Assembly (NCBI GenBank): GCA_946610655.1
Contig: CAMOCH010000026.1
Span: 1-10,900, forward strand
Direction of reading: 5' to 3'
DNA: 10,900 nucleotides
Source of the DNA: an uncultured Clostridia bacterium
Lineage (GTDB): Bacteria > Bacillota > Clostridia > Christensenellales > UBA1242
Position numbers and translations under genes: made by a program. The notes beneath the pieces were generated by a model. That model had not been told where the DNA came from, ran no database searches, and saw only the letters and a list, made by a program, of their open reading frames with translations. Each line of letters opens with the position of its first letter. Positions within the stretch are counted from its first letter, which is position 1. This document shows, one piece after another, positions 6,777 through 10,900 of the stretch.

Positions 6777-7118
6777 ATGGAAAGTTTTGAAGAAAAACTT
6801 ATAAAAACAAAAATTGTTATTGATGAATATGTTGGTTGTTTCAGTAATGATTATAAATTTTTGTTTTTAATAGATAAAATGAATATAAACCAGCCAAAAC
6901 AAATTTGTGAAAAATTGAATATGGCAAAAAGTAATTTGGCGTTGCTTGCGTCGAAACTAAAATTTTTAAGATATATTTCACAAACAAAAATCAATAATAA
7001 AGAGATTTTGTATAATATTACAGATATTGGTAAGCGTAAACTGCAAGAAAAGATAGAAAAGTTGCAAATTTCTGCAGAAAAACAAGAATTAATCGCAAAA
7101 ATTATCAAAAATCTATAA
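6777..7118 (+). CDS. Small winged-helix (MarR-like) transcriptional regulator
   Basis: The 113-residue protein has a winged-helix pattern: helix 2 (KQICEKLNM, 41-49), a recognition helix (AKSNLALLASKLKFLRYI, 50-67), a wing (SQTKINNKEILYNITDIG, 68-85) and the typical TDIGKRKLQEKI start of the last helix. This is the MarR-type arrangement, although the N- and C-terminal dimer helices are short for the family (usual length about 140). GAGG (6769-6772) is only 4 bases before ATG 6777, a tight spacing. It starts 12 bases after the rubrerythrin stop and is followed by a strong terminator, so it is the last gene of that unit. Two Cys, at 21 and 44, could be redox-sensitive as in OhrR-type MarR proteins, but this is inference. 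Control of the rubrerythrin gene is likewise only suggested by position. A plasmid or phage-type repressor is a less likely alternative. Confidence 0.75.
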   Translation: MESFEEKLIKTKIVIDEYVGCFSNDYKFLFLIDKMNINQPKQICEKLNMAKSNLALLASKLKFLRYISQTKINNKEILYNITDIGKRKLQEKIEKLQISAEKQELIAKIIKNL

Positions 7119-7158
7119 TAATAATGTTAAAATTGCAAAAAATATAAAATATATAATA

Positions 7159-7196
7159 AAAAAGTGCAAAACTAAACAGTTTGCACTTTTTATTTT
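7159..7196 (+). terminator. Strong intrinsic terminator after the MarR-like gene
   Basis: A perfect 12-bp stem AAAAAGTGCAAA/TTTGCACTTTTT (7159-7170 with 7180-7191) with a 9-base loop and a T-rich tail. It is nearly symmetrical, so it could work in both directions. Its 3' arm reaches into the -35 zone of the next promoter. Confidence 0.88.
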
Positions 7197-7205
7197 TGTT
7201 TTTAA

Positions 7206-7211
7206 TATAAT
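7206..7211 (+). promoter_or_regulatory. -10 box of the lysC-dapA operon, touching the start codon
   Basis: A perfect TATAAT ends immediately before ATG 7212. The candidate -35, TTGCAC (7181-7186), is a poor match with a 19-base spacer and lies in the terminator stem. Transcription from it would start near 7218-7221, at or just before the second in-frame ATG, which suggests a leaderless or almost leaderless message. Confidence 0.5.
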
Positions 7212-8162
7212 ATGGTTGATATGGTAGTTTTAAAGTTTGGTGGCAAAAGTCTAGGGACAAAAGAAAAAATTATAAAAGTTTGCGAATATGTAAAACATAG
7301 AGTAATTAAAGACAAAGTTTTGATGGTTGTTTCTGCAATTGGTAACACAACTGACACGCTCGAGTCAATTGCGAGTAATTATGAAGCAACAAATAAAAGA
7401 GAAATTGACGCATTAATTTCAACTGGAGAAATGCAAAGTGCTAGTATTTGTGCTATGGTGCTCGATAACATAGGAGTAAAAGCAATAAGTCTAAATGCTT
7501 TTCAACTTGGTATTTGTGCAAAAGGTGAGCATGGTTCTGGGGTTATTACATCGGTTGATAAAAGTTATATAAGTAGCAAGTTTGAAACGTATGATGTGAT
7601 TGTTGTGACTGGCTTTCAAGGGTTAAATGATAAAAACGAGGTCATTACGCTTGGTCGTGGTGGATCAGATACAACGGCTGTGGCTTTAAGTATTGCGTTT
7701 GATTGCAAAGTTGAGATATATTCAGATTTTGATGGTATATATCAAGGAGACCCCAAAAGACTTAATTATAAAAAATTGAATAGCGTAAACTATTTAGATA
7801 TGAAAAAAATGGCTGATGCTGGTGCAAAAGTTCTTGCGAGTTCAGCTAATAATCTTGCTAAATGCTATAGTAAAAAGATTGTGTGTAAACAATCCAGCAA
7901 TCCAAATTTGAATGGAACACAGGTTTTTGAATTTAAAAATCAAAGTATAAATATAAATTATGTAGAAAATCTAACAAAAATTACTATAAATTTTGCAAAT
8001 GATATACAAAAACTGCAAAAATCAATAAAATATGTGGTTAAGAGCGTGAAATTTTATGATATTTATGTAAAAAATGATCAAATTGTATTGTATTTAGATA
8101 GTAAATATTCAAAAAGTGCTGAAAACCAGTTAGCAAAATTGAATGATTTATTGGAGGAGTGA
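7212..8162 (+). CDS. lysC: Aspartate kinase, short form with a reduced regulatory region
   Basis: It phosphorylates aspartate, the first step towards diaminopimelate, lysine, threonine and methionine. Kinase-domain motifs in order: LKFGGKSLGT (7-16), VVSAIGNTTDTL (39-50), STGEMQS (70-76), VTGFQG (132-137), TLGRGGSDTTAVALS (146-160), YSDFDGIYQGDPKR (170-183) and GAKVL (204-208). The usual KFGGTS reads KFGGKS, Lys for Thr at residue 12. The protein is 316 residues against about 400 for the family: only about 75 residues follow the kinase domain, enough for one weak ACT-like domain instead of two, so feedback control may be altered or lost. No ribosome binding site precedes ATG 7212 and a TATAAT touches it, so ATG 7221 (VVLKFGG) on a leaderless message is a good alternative start. 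The TGA stop overlaps the dapA start, showing an operon. Cytoplasmic. Function is secure at the family level; full activity with the altered motif is not proven. Confidence 0.9.
   Translation: MVDMVVLKFGGKSLGTKEKIIKVCEYVKHRVIKDKVLMVVSAIGNTTDTLESIASNYEATNKREIDALISTGEMQSASICAMVLDNIGVKAISLNAFQLGICAKGEHGSGVITSVDKSYISSKFETYDVIVVTGFQGLNDKNEVITLGRGGSDTTAVALSIAFDCKVEIYSDFDGIYQGDPKRLNYKKLNSVNYLDMKKMADAGAKVLASSANNLAKCYSKKIVCKQSSNPNLNGTQVFEFKNQSININYVENLTKITINFANDIQKLQKSIKYVVKSVKFYDIYVKNDQIVLYLDSKYSKSAENQLAKLNDLLEE
8153..8157 (+). promoter_or_regulatory. Ribosome binding site of dapA, inside the lysC end
   Basis: GGAGG lies 4 bases before ATG 8162, within the last codons of the kinase gene; the ATG shares its A with the TGA stop. 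This decides for ATG 8162 over GTG 8159 and implies translational coupling. Confidence 0.7.
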
Positions 8163-9058
8163 TGTTTGAAGGAATATACACGGCAGTTGTAACACCGTTT
8201 AATGCAAATGAAAAAGTTGATTTTGAAAGTTTGATTAAAATTTTAAAATATCAAAGTGAAAGCGAAATTACCGGGGTTGTGATTTTGGGCAGCACTGCAG
8301 AAGAAAAAAGTTTGACTTTAAGTGAAAAAATCAAAATTATAAAGTGTGCAGTTAAATATGTGAAAAATAAAGAGATTATTGTTGGTATTTCTTGTGCAAA
8401 TTTGAACGAAGCTATTAAAACGTTGAAAATATATGATAAATATCAAATTCACGGATACTTGCTAGGTACACCATATTATGTAAAGCCAACTCAGTGTGGA
8501 CTGTTTGAATATTTTTCAAAAATTGCTGTTATGACACAAAAAAATATATGTTTATATACTGTCCCTAGCAGAACTGGATGCAGTATTTTACCAGAAACTG
8601 TGGCAAAATTGTCACAAATAAAAAACATAATTGCACTAAAAGATGCAACTGGAGATGTTGATTATGCAAAAAATGTTTTAAAAACTGCAAAAAATGGGTT
8701 TAAAGTGCTTTGTGGAAACGATAATTTGTTTCTTGACTACTTGAAATTGGGGGCGAGTGGGTGTATTTCGGTTGTTTCTAACGTTTTTCCTAACTTACTT
8801 GTCAATGTTCAAAAGAATTTTGCACATAATATCGAAAAGTCTAGTAGAATGTTTAAAAAGTATTCTGATTTTTTAGATTGCTTGTCGCTGGAAAGTAATC
8901 CAATTGTTATTAAATATGTGCTTTCTAAGTTTAAATTTTGCTCGAGTGTAATGCGATTGCCATTAACAGAAATTGAAAATTCTAATAAAATTTTAGTAGA
9001 TAGCAACTTAAAACGCTTAATAGCTGAAAAAAATATGCAAAAAACTGCAAAAAATTAG
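8162..9058 (+). CDS. dapA: 4-Hydroxy-tetrahydrodipicolinate synthase
   Basis: The 298-residue enzyme condenses pyruvate with aspartate semialdehyde on the way to diaminopimelate and lysine. Class I aldolase-type features: the Schiff-base Lys160 in IALKDATGD, Tyr132 in LYTVPSRTG (usual YNVPGRTG), Arg137 for substrate carboxylate, TPYY..KPTQ (103-111) and NPIVIK near the C-terminus (usual NPIPVK). The usual GTTGE turn is GSTAE (43-47), so the first Thr of the proton relay is Ser and the Gly is Ala, both mild. Length is normal (about 290-295). It overlaps the aspartate kinase stop by one base. The intermediate enzyme, aspartate semialdehyde dehydrogenase, and DapB are not in the window. The loop changes leave open another member of the DapA superfamily (such as N-acetylneuraminate lyase), but the kinase neighbour and the Arg make DapA the best call. 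No terminator follows; the next promoter begins 11 bases on. Confidence 0.92.
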   Translation: MFEGIYTAVVTPFNANEKVDFESLIKILKYQSESEITGVVILGSTAEEKSLTLSEKIKIIKCAVKYVKNKEIIVGISCANLNEAIKTLKIYDKYQIHGYLLGTPYYVKPTQCGLFEYFSKIAVMTQKNICLYTVPSRTGCSILPETVAKLSQIKNIIALKDATGDVDYAKNVLKTAKNGFKVLCGNDNLFLDYLKLGASGCISVVSNVFPNLLVNVQKNFAHNIEKSSRMFKKYSDFLDCLSLESNPIVIKYVLSKFKFCSSVMRLPLTEIENSNKILVDSNLKRLIAEKNMQKTAKN

Positions 9059-9068
9059 CAATTGGGTA

Positions 9069-9096
9069 TTGACAAAGTTATTATTTATGATATAAT
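9069..9096 (+). promoter_or_regulatory. Perfect-consensus promoter of the 129-residue protein gene
   Basis: TTGACA (9069-9074), a 16-base spacer and TATAAT (9091-9096) preceded by TGA, an extended -10. All 12 core bases match the sigma-A consensus, so strong constitutive expression is likely. Confidence 0.9.
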
Positions 9097-9108
9097 CCTT
9101 TATACGAT

Positions 9109-9114
9109 AAGGAG
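9109..9114 (+). promoter_or_regulatory. Ribosome binding site that decides the start at 9122
   Basis: AAGGAG, 7 bases before ATG 9122. The longer in-frame start at 9062 would lie upstream of the promoter. Confidence 0.85.
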
Positions 9115-9121
9115 AAATATT

Positions 9122-9511
9122 ATGAAAAAATATAGAGTAGATATGCAAGATGTTAAAGATTTTTTGAGACAAATGAGTTATAAATGCTCAGATGCAAACA
9201 GTATAGATGATATTAGTAGAAAATTTGATATAAACCTAAATATTTCAGAATTTGAATTTAGAGTTGATGATCGTGAATATGATCAACAATGGCAAAATTT
9301 TCAACTAGATAGACATCAAAAAGAATATTTGCCAGAATTGACAAATTGGGTTTCAAACAAAATTGAAAGTTTGATTAAAGAAAGAGAAGCAAGAAAGGCC
9401 GAATATGACCAAATAATAAGAAGACTAGATTATTCTTATGAGCTTGAAATTAACTATTATAAAAATTATAAAAATTCTTTGGAAAGCAGAAATGAAGAAA
9501 TGTCTTTATAA
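9122..9511 (+). CDS. Small hydrophilic protein of unknown function, DVKxFL family (129 residues)
   Basis: I do not recognise this protein. I start it at ATG 9122, which has AAGGAG 7 bases upstream and a perfect promoter before that; the longer frame to 9062 begins upstream of the promoter. It begins MKKYRVDMQDVKDFLRQMSY and shares that segment with the 162-residue protein encoded about 1 kb further on: residues 4-20 here match residues 5-21 there at 8 of 17 places, including DVK.FL..M.Y. A middle part (about 25-70) is rich in Asp, Gln and Phe. The last 60 residues (about 70-125) look like a long charged helix, perhaps a coiled coil, with many Lys, Glu, Arg and Tyr. No Cys pair, membrane segment, signal peptide or catalytic motif is seen. 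A terminator follows 12 bases after the stop, so it is transcribed alone. Cytoplasmic; role unknown. Confidence 0.82.
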   Translation: MKKYRVDMQDVKDFLRQMSYKCSDANSIDDISRKFDINLNISEFEFRVDDREYDQQWQNFQLDRHQKEYLPELTNWVSNKIESLIKEREARKAEYDQIIRRLDYSYELEINYYKNYKNSLESRNEEMSL

Positions 9512-9522
9512 TTAATAAATTC

Positions 9523-9553
9523 AAAAGTGAGCAATGCAAATTGCTCATTTTTT
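9523..9553 (+). terminator. Intrinsic terminator of the 129-residue protein gene
   Basis: A TGAGCAA/TTGCTCA stem (9528-9534 with 9541-9547), extended by a G-T pair and A-T pairs, a 6-base loop TGCAAA and a run of six T. Confidence 0.87.
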
Positions 9554-9580
9554 ATAAAATAATAATTTTTGAAAAAACAA

Positions 9581-9609
9581 TTGACAAAACTGGTCTTCTT
9601 TGTTATTAT
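9581..9609 (+). promoter_or_regulatory. Promoter of the tRNA-Ala/tRNA-Ile unit
   Basis: TTGACA (9581-9586), a 17-base spacer and TATTAT (9604-9609) preceded by TGT, an extended -10. Transcription would start near 9616, about 26 bases before the first tRNA. Confidence 0.83.
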
Positions 9610-9641
9610 ATATTCGCATTTGTAAAAATGCATCTGTCCTT

Positions 9642-9718
9642 GGGGGTATAGCTCAGCTGGCTAGAGCACCTGCCTTGCAAGCAGGGGGTCAGCGGTTCGA
9701 ATCCGCTTATCTCCACCA
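9642..9718 (+). tRNA. tRNA-Ala (anticodon TGC)
   Basis: A full 77-base cloverleaf. The acceptor stem GGGGGTA pairs with TATCTCC through two G-T pairs, the D arm is GCTC/GAGC, the anticodon stem is CCTGC/GCAGG around the loop CTTGCAA with anticodon TGC at 9676-9678, and the T arm is GCGGTTCGAATCCGC. The discriminator A and the CCA end are encoded (9715-9718). First gene of a two-tRNA transcript. Confidence 0.97.
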
Positions 9719-9723
9719 TATTT

Positions 9724-9800
9724 AGGAACATAGCTCAGATGGTTAGAGCACCACCCTGATAAGGTGGGGGTCGGTGGTTCGAGTCCACTTGTTCCTACCA
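9724..9800 (+). tRNA. tRNA-Ile (anticodon GAT)
   Basis: A full 77-base cloverleaf. AGGAACA pairs perfectly with TGTTCCT, the D arm is GCTC/GAGC, the anticodon stem is CCACC/GGTGG around CTGATAA with GAT at 9758-9760, and the T arm is GGTGGTTCGAGTCCACT (one G-T pair). CCA is encoded at 9798-9800. Only 5 bases separate it from tRNA-Ala, so both come from one transcript. Confidence 0.97.
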
Positions 9801-9802
9801 AT

Positions 9803-9829
9803 AAAAAGAGAGATTTATTCTCTTTTTTT
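9803..9829 (+). terminator. Intrinsic terminator of the tRNA unit
   Basis: A 9-bp stem AAAAAGAGA/TCTCTTTTT (9803-9811 with 9819-9827), a 7-base loop and a T tail, starting 3 bases after tRNA-Ile. Confidence 0.85.
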
Positions 9830-9846
9830 ATTTGCAAACAACTTTC

Positions 9847-9868
9847 AAAAGCCCAACTTTGGGCTTTT
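9847..9868. terminator. Second hairpin after the tRNAs, possible back-up terminator
   Basis: AAAAGCCC/GGGCTTTT (9847-9854 with 9861-9868) around AACTTT is symmetrical, so it could stop transcription from either side. Its inner CCAACTTT can pair instead with AAAGTTGG at 9879-9886, and a weak rightward promoter (TTCAAA 9844-9849, TATAAG 9868-9873) overlaps it. It may be a tandem terminator of the tRNA unit or part of the structured element that follows. Confidence 0.55.
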
Positions 9869-9879
9869 ATAAGGAATAA

Positions 9880-10052
9880 AAGTTGGTGGAGATAAAAATT
9901 TTTTTTATTGTGTAAAAAATATGTGCAGCGCACCACCAACTCGCAAATTCTTATTTGGGGCATATCGATAGAAATGCCCCTGTATGCGAAGCATTGCCGA
10001 ACTTGTTTCGTAAGGTGTAATAACAAGAATTTGCCGGTGTGTAGCCGGGCAT
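9880..10052 (+). ncRNA. Candidate structured non-coding RNA between the tRNAs and the 162-residue protein gene
   Basis: The gap 9830-10103 holds no believable protein gene but is dense in inverted repeats and richer in G and C than its surroundings. Stem A: AGTTGGTGG (9881-9889) with CCACCAACT (9933-9941), enclosing an A/T-rich loop and GTGC-AGC-GCAC (9923-9933). Stem B: GCAAATTCTT (9943-9952) with AAGAATTTGC (10025-10034), a multi-branch closing stem. Inside it lie GGGGCAT/ATGCCCC (9957-9963, 9974-9980), ATGC-GAA-GCAT (9984-9994) and CGAA/TTCG (9998-10001, 10007-10010). Stem C: CCGG/CCGG (10034-10037, 10045-10048). A weak promoter at 9844-9873 would start RNA near 9880, exactly at stem A, and the hairpin at 10073-10099 could end it. 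I lean to the plus strand because unpaired parts are then rich in A and G and poor in C, but two end pairs are A-C on this strand and G-U on the other, so the strand is open. Family not identified; the Rfam raiA motif is one model of similar size to test. Confidence 0.45.
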
Positions 10053-10072
10053 AAATAAATTATTATATAAAT

Positions 10073-10099
10073 AAAACACGACAAATATTGCCGTGTTTT
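10073..10099 (-). terminator. Intrinsic terminator of the 162-residue protein gene, probably two-way
   Basis: A perfect 8-bp stem AAAACACG/CGTGTTTT (10073-10080 with 10092-10099) and an 11-base loop begin 4 bases past the stop codon; the minus strand then reads TTTTATTTATATAAT. On the plus strand the stem is followed by TTTTGATTTT, so it could also end the candidate RNA. Confidence 0.8.
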
Positions 10100-10103
10100 G
10101 ATT

Positions 10104-10592
10104 TTAGTTGTTGATATATTCTGATGCAAAATAGTCTTGATTTTCTTTTGTTAAGTTGATTATGTTTTTAAGATAATTAACTCTGAAATTATATTCCACA
10201 ACTGTCATATTAAATTTGTCTCTTTCAACTTCTTTAAGAGTATTTTTTGCAAAATCTTTAATGTATGGTCCATATGTATCTTTATTATTTATAAACTGAT
10301 GAAGTACCCAAGCAGCAGAGTGACTATAATCTTTTGGAAGATCTTGTTGTGTGACTGGGTTGTAGTGAATTATGGCAAATGCATCTGGGGATACTTCAAG
10401 TTTCAAAAGACCAAAATTGTTTTTAAAATCTTCTATTTCGTAAAACAATGGTTCATTATTAAAAATTGGTTTAACTTGAACATATTCATTTTTTTCATCA
10501 ACGTAGGTGTAAACCTTGCCGTTCCAATCGTAACCCATTTCTTTGAGAAATTGTTTTACGTCGTTTGATTTAATAATATATTTATTTTTCAT
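10104..10592 (-). CDS. Small protein of unknown function, DVKxFL family (162 residues)
   Basis: I do not recognise this protein. ATG 10592 has AGGAG (10607-10603) 10 bases upstream and a strong promoter before that. The N-terminus MKNKYIIKSNDVKQFLKEMGY matches that of the 129-residue protein at 9122 (DVK.FL..M.Y in common), which makes the two paralogous at least in that part. Residues about 27-65 alternate in a way that suggests beta strands (KVYTYVD, EYVQVKPIF, PLFYEIED), and residues about 90-160 look mostly helical, with a Tyr/Asn/Lys-rich end. No membrane segment, signal peptide, Cys pair or enzyme motif is visible. It is transcribed alone: a promoter lies upstream and a terminator 4 bases past the stop. 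Codon use is like its neighbours. A possible regulator or binding protein; this is only a guess. Confidence 0.83.
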   Translation of the reverse strand: MKNKYIIKSNDVKQFLKEMGYDWNGKVYTYVDEKNEYVQVKPIFNNEPLFYEIEDFKNNFGLLKLEVSPDAFAIIHYNPVTQQDLPKDYSHSAAWVLHQFINNKDTYGPYIKDFAKNTLKEVERDKFNMTVVEYNFRVNYLKNIINLTKENQDYFASEYINN

Positions 10593-10624
10593 AAATACTT
10601 TTCTCCTAAGTAACTAACACGCAT

Positions 10625-10652
10625 AGTATAACACAGCTTTTATATTTGTCAA
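10625..10652 (-). promoter_or_regulatory. Promoter of the 162-residue protein gene
   Basis: On the minus strand, TTGACA (10652-10647), a 16-base spacer and TATACT (10630-10625) preceded by TGT, an extended -10. It has the same layout (16-base spacer, perfect -35, TGn) as the promoter of the paralogue at 9069-9096. Confidence 0.83.
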
Positions 10653-10704
10653 TAATTTATTCTGCAAAGATTTATATATGCGTATTATTGCAAATTCATA
10701 TGCT

Positions 10705-10900
10705 TTAAGCAGCTTTTCTCATACTTTTTATTCGAGATTTTGCAATTTTTTTCTTTTTTGGTGTGTGATTAACAATAAATTTACAAATTTCTGTTATTGG
10801 CACAATTGATAAACTGCATAACATAACAATTATCCATTGAATAAGTGTTAGTGGTGCAATAGAAAATGCATATTGAAGTGGAGCAATGGTGCTTATAATA
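10705..10900 (-). CDS. P-type cation-transporting ATPase, C-terminal end only
   Basis: An open leftward frame enters from the right edge and stops with TAA at 10707-10705, giving the last 64 residues of a protein. It reads APLQYAFSIAPLTLIQWIIV, then a hydrophobic stretch ending IVPITEICKFI and a basic tail (TPKKKKIAKSRIKSMRKAA). The pattern of a loop with ...F...PL...W, a final membrane helix of about 20 residues, P..EI.K and a Lys-rich tail is the usual end of the C-terminal membrane domain of Ca2+-type P-type ATPases (cation_ATPase_C). The pumped ion cannot be told from this piece. No convincing terminator lies in the 50 bases after the stop, so read-through into the 162-residue protein gene is possible. 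It is too short and edge-cut to be listed by length-limited gene finders. Confidence 0.7.
   Translation of the reverse strand, partial: IISTIAPLQYAFSIAPLTLIQWIIVMLCSLSIVPITEICKFIVNHTPKKKKIAKSRIKSMRKAA

Noticed and set aside
4806..9058. Alternative genetic code with TGA as Trp, suggested by the very low G+C
   Set aside because: The aspartate kinase gene ends at a TGA that overlaps the dapA start, and Trp residues are encoded by TGG, so the standard bacterial code applies.
9062..9121. Longer N-terminus for the 129-residue protein
   Set aside because: It runs through the perfect promoter at 9069-9096; ATG 9122 has AAGGAG at the right distance.
9661..10026. Leftward 121-residue open frame over the tRNA pair and the structured region
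   Set aside because: Its C-terminal part (SGLEPPTPTLSGW, KRIRTADPLLARQVL) is the familiar false protein produced by reading tRNA genes on the wrong strand, and the rest is the antisense of the hairpin region. No ribosome binding site.
9905..10129. Leftward 74-residue open frame
   Set aside because: It crosses the hairpin region and the terminator of the 162-residue gene and overlaps that gene's end in another frame; no start signal and no protein-like features.
1..10900. CRISPR array, transposon ends or prophage genes
   Set aside because: No regularly spaced direct repeats, no transposase-like frame with terminal inverted repeats, and no phage-type protein were found; the inverted repeats present are terminators or the RNA candidate.

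Overview
The window looks like a chromosomal segment of a strongly AT-rich, low-GC Gram-positive bacterium, probably an uncultured anaerobic member of the Bacillota/Clostridia. The signs are Shine-Dalgarno sites of the AGGAG type before most genes, near-consensus sigma-A promoters (TTGACA, 16-17 bp, often TGn-TATAAT), many intrinsic terminators, tRNA genes with encoded CCA, a rubrerythrin, and TGA used as a stop. The lineage is inferred from style only.

Region 1 (1-4676, all leftward): a large partial protein with degenerate ankyrin-type repeats runs off the left edge. Upstream of it is a two-gene unit, a 396-residue and a 97-residue protein, both built from alpha-helical repeats with a Pro at a fixed place that resemble mTERF repeats. 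Above that lies a CNNM/CorC-type membrane protein (DUF21, CBS pair, CorC_HlyC). Each of the three transcription units has its own promoter; terminators follow the mTERF-like pair and the CorC gene.

Region 2 (4677-9122, rightward): a divergent promoter region leads to an RsmF-like rRNA m5C methyltransferase, a rubrerythrin, and a small MarR-like winged-helix protein 12 bases downstream of it. After a strong terminator comes a two-gene operon, a short aspartate kinase and DapA, covering the first and third steps from aspartate to diaminopimelate/lysine.

Region 3 (9122-10900): a small unknown protein with a perfect-consensus promoter, a tRNA-Ala(TGC)/tRNA-Ile(GAT) pair with its own promoter and terminator, and a roughly 170-base gene-free stretch dense in nested inverted repeats that looks like a structured non-coding RNA. 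A second small unknown protein (leftward) shares its N-terminal motif with the first. The C-terminal end of a P-type cation ATPase (leftward) closes the window.

The parts most worth following up are the mTERF-like repeat pair in a bacterial genome, the candidate structured RNA beside the tRNAs, and the paired small proteins on either side of it. No CRISPR array, transposase, phage gene or rRNA gene is visible.
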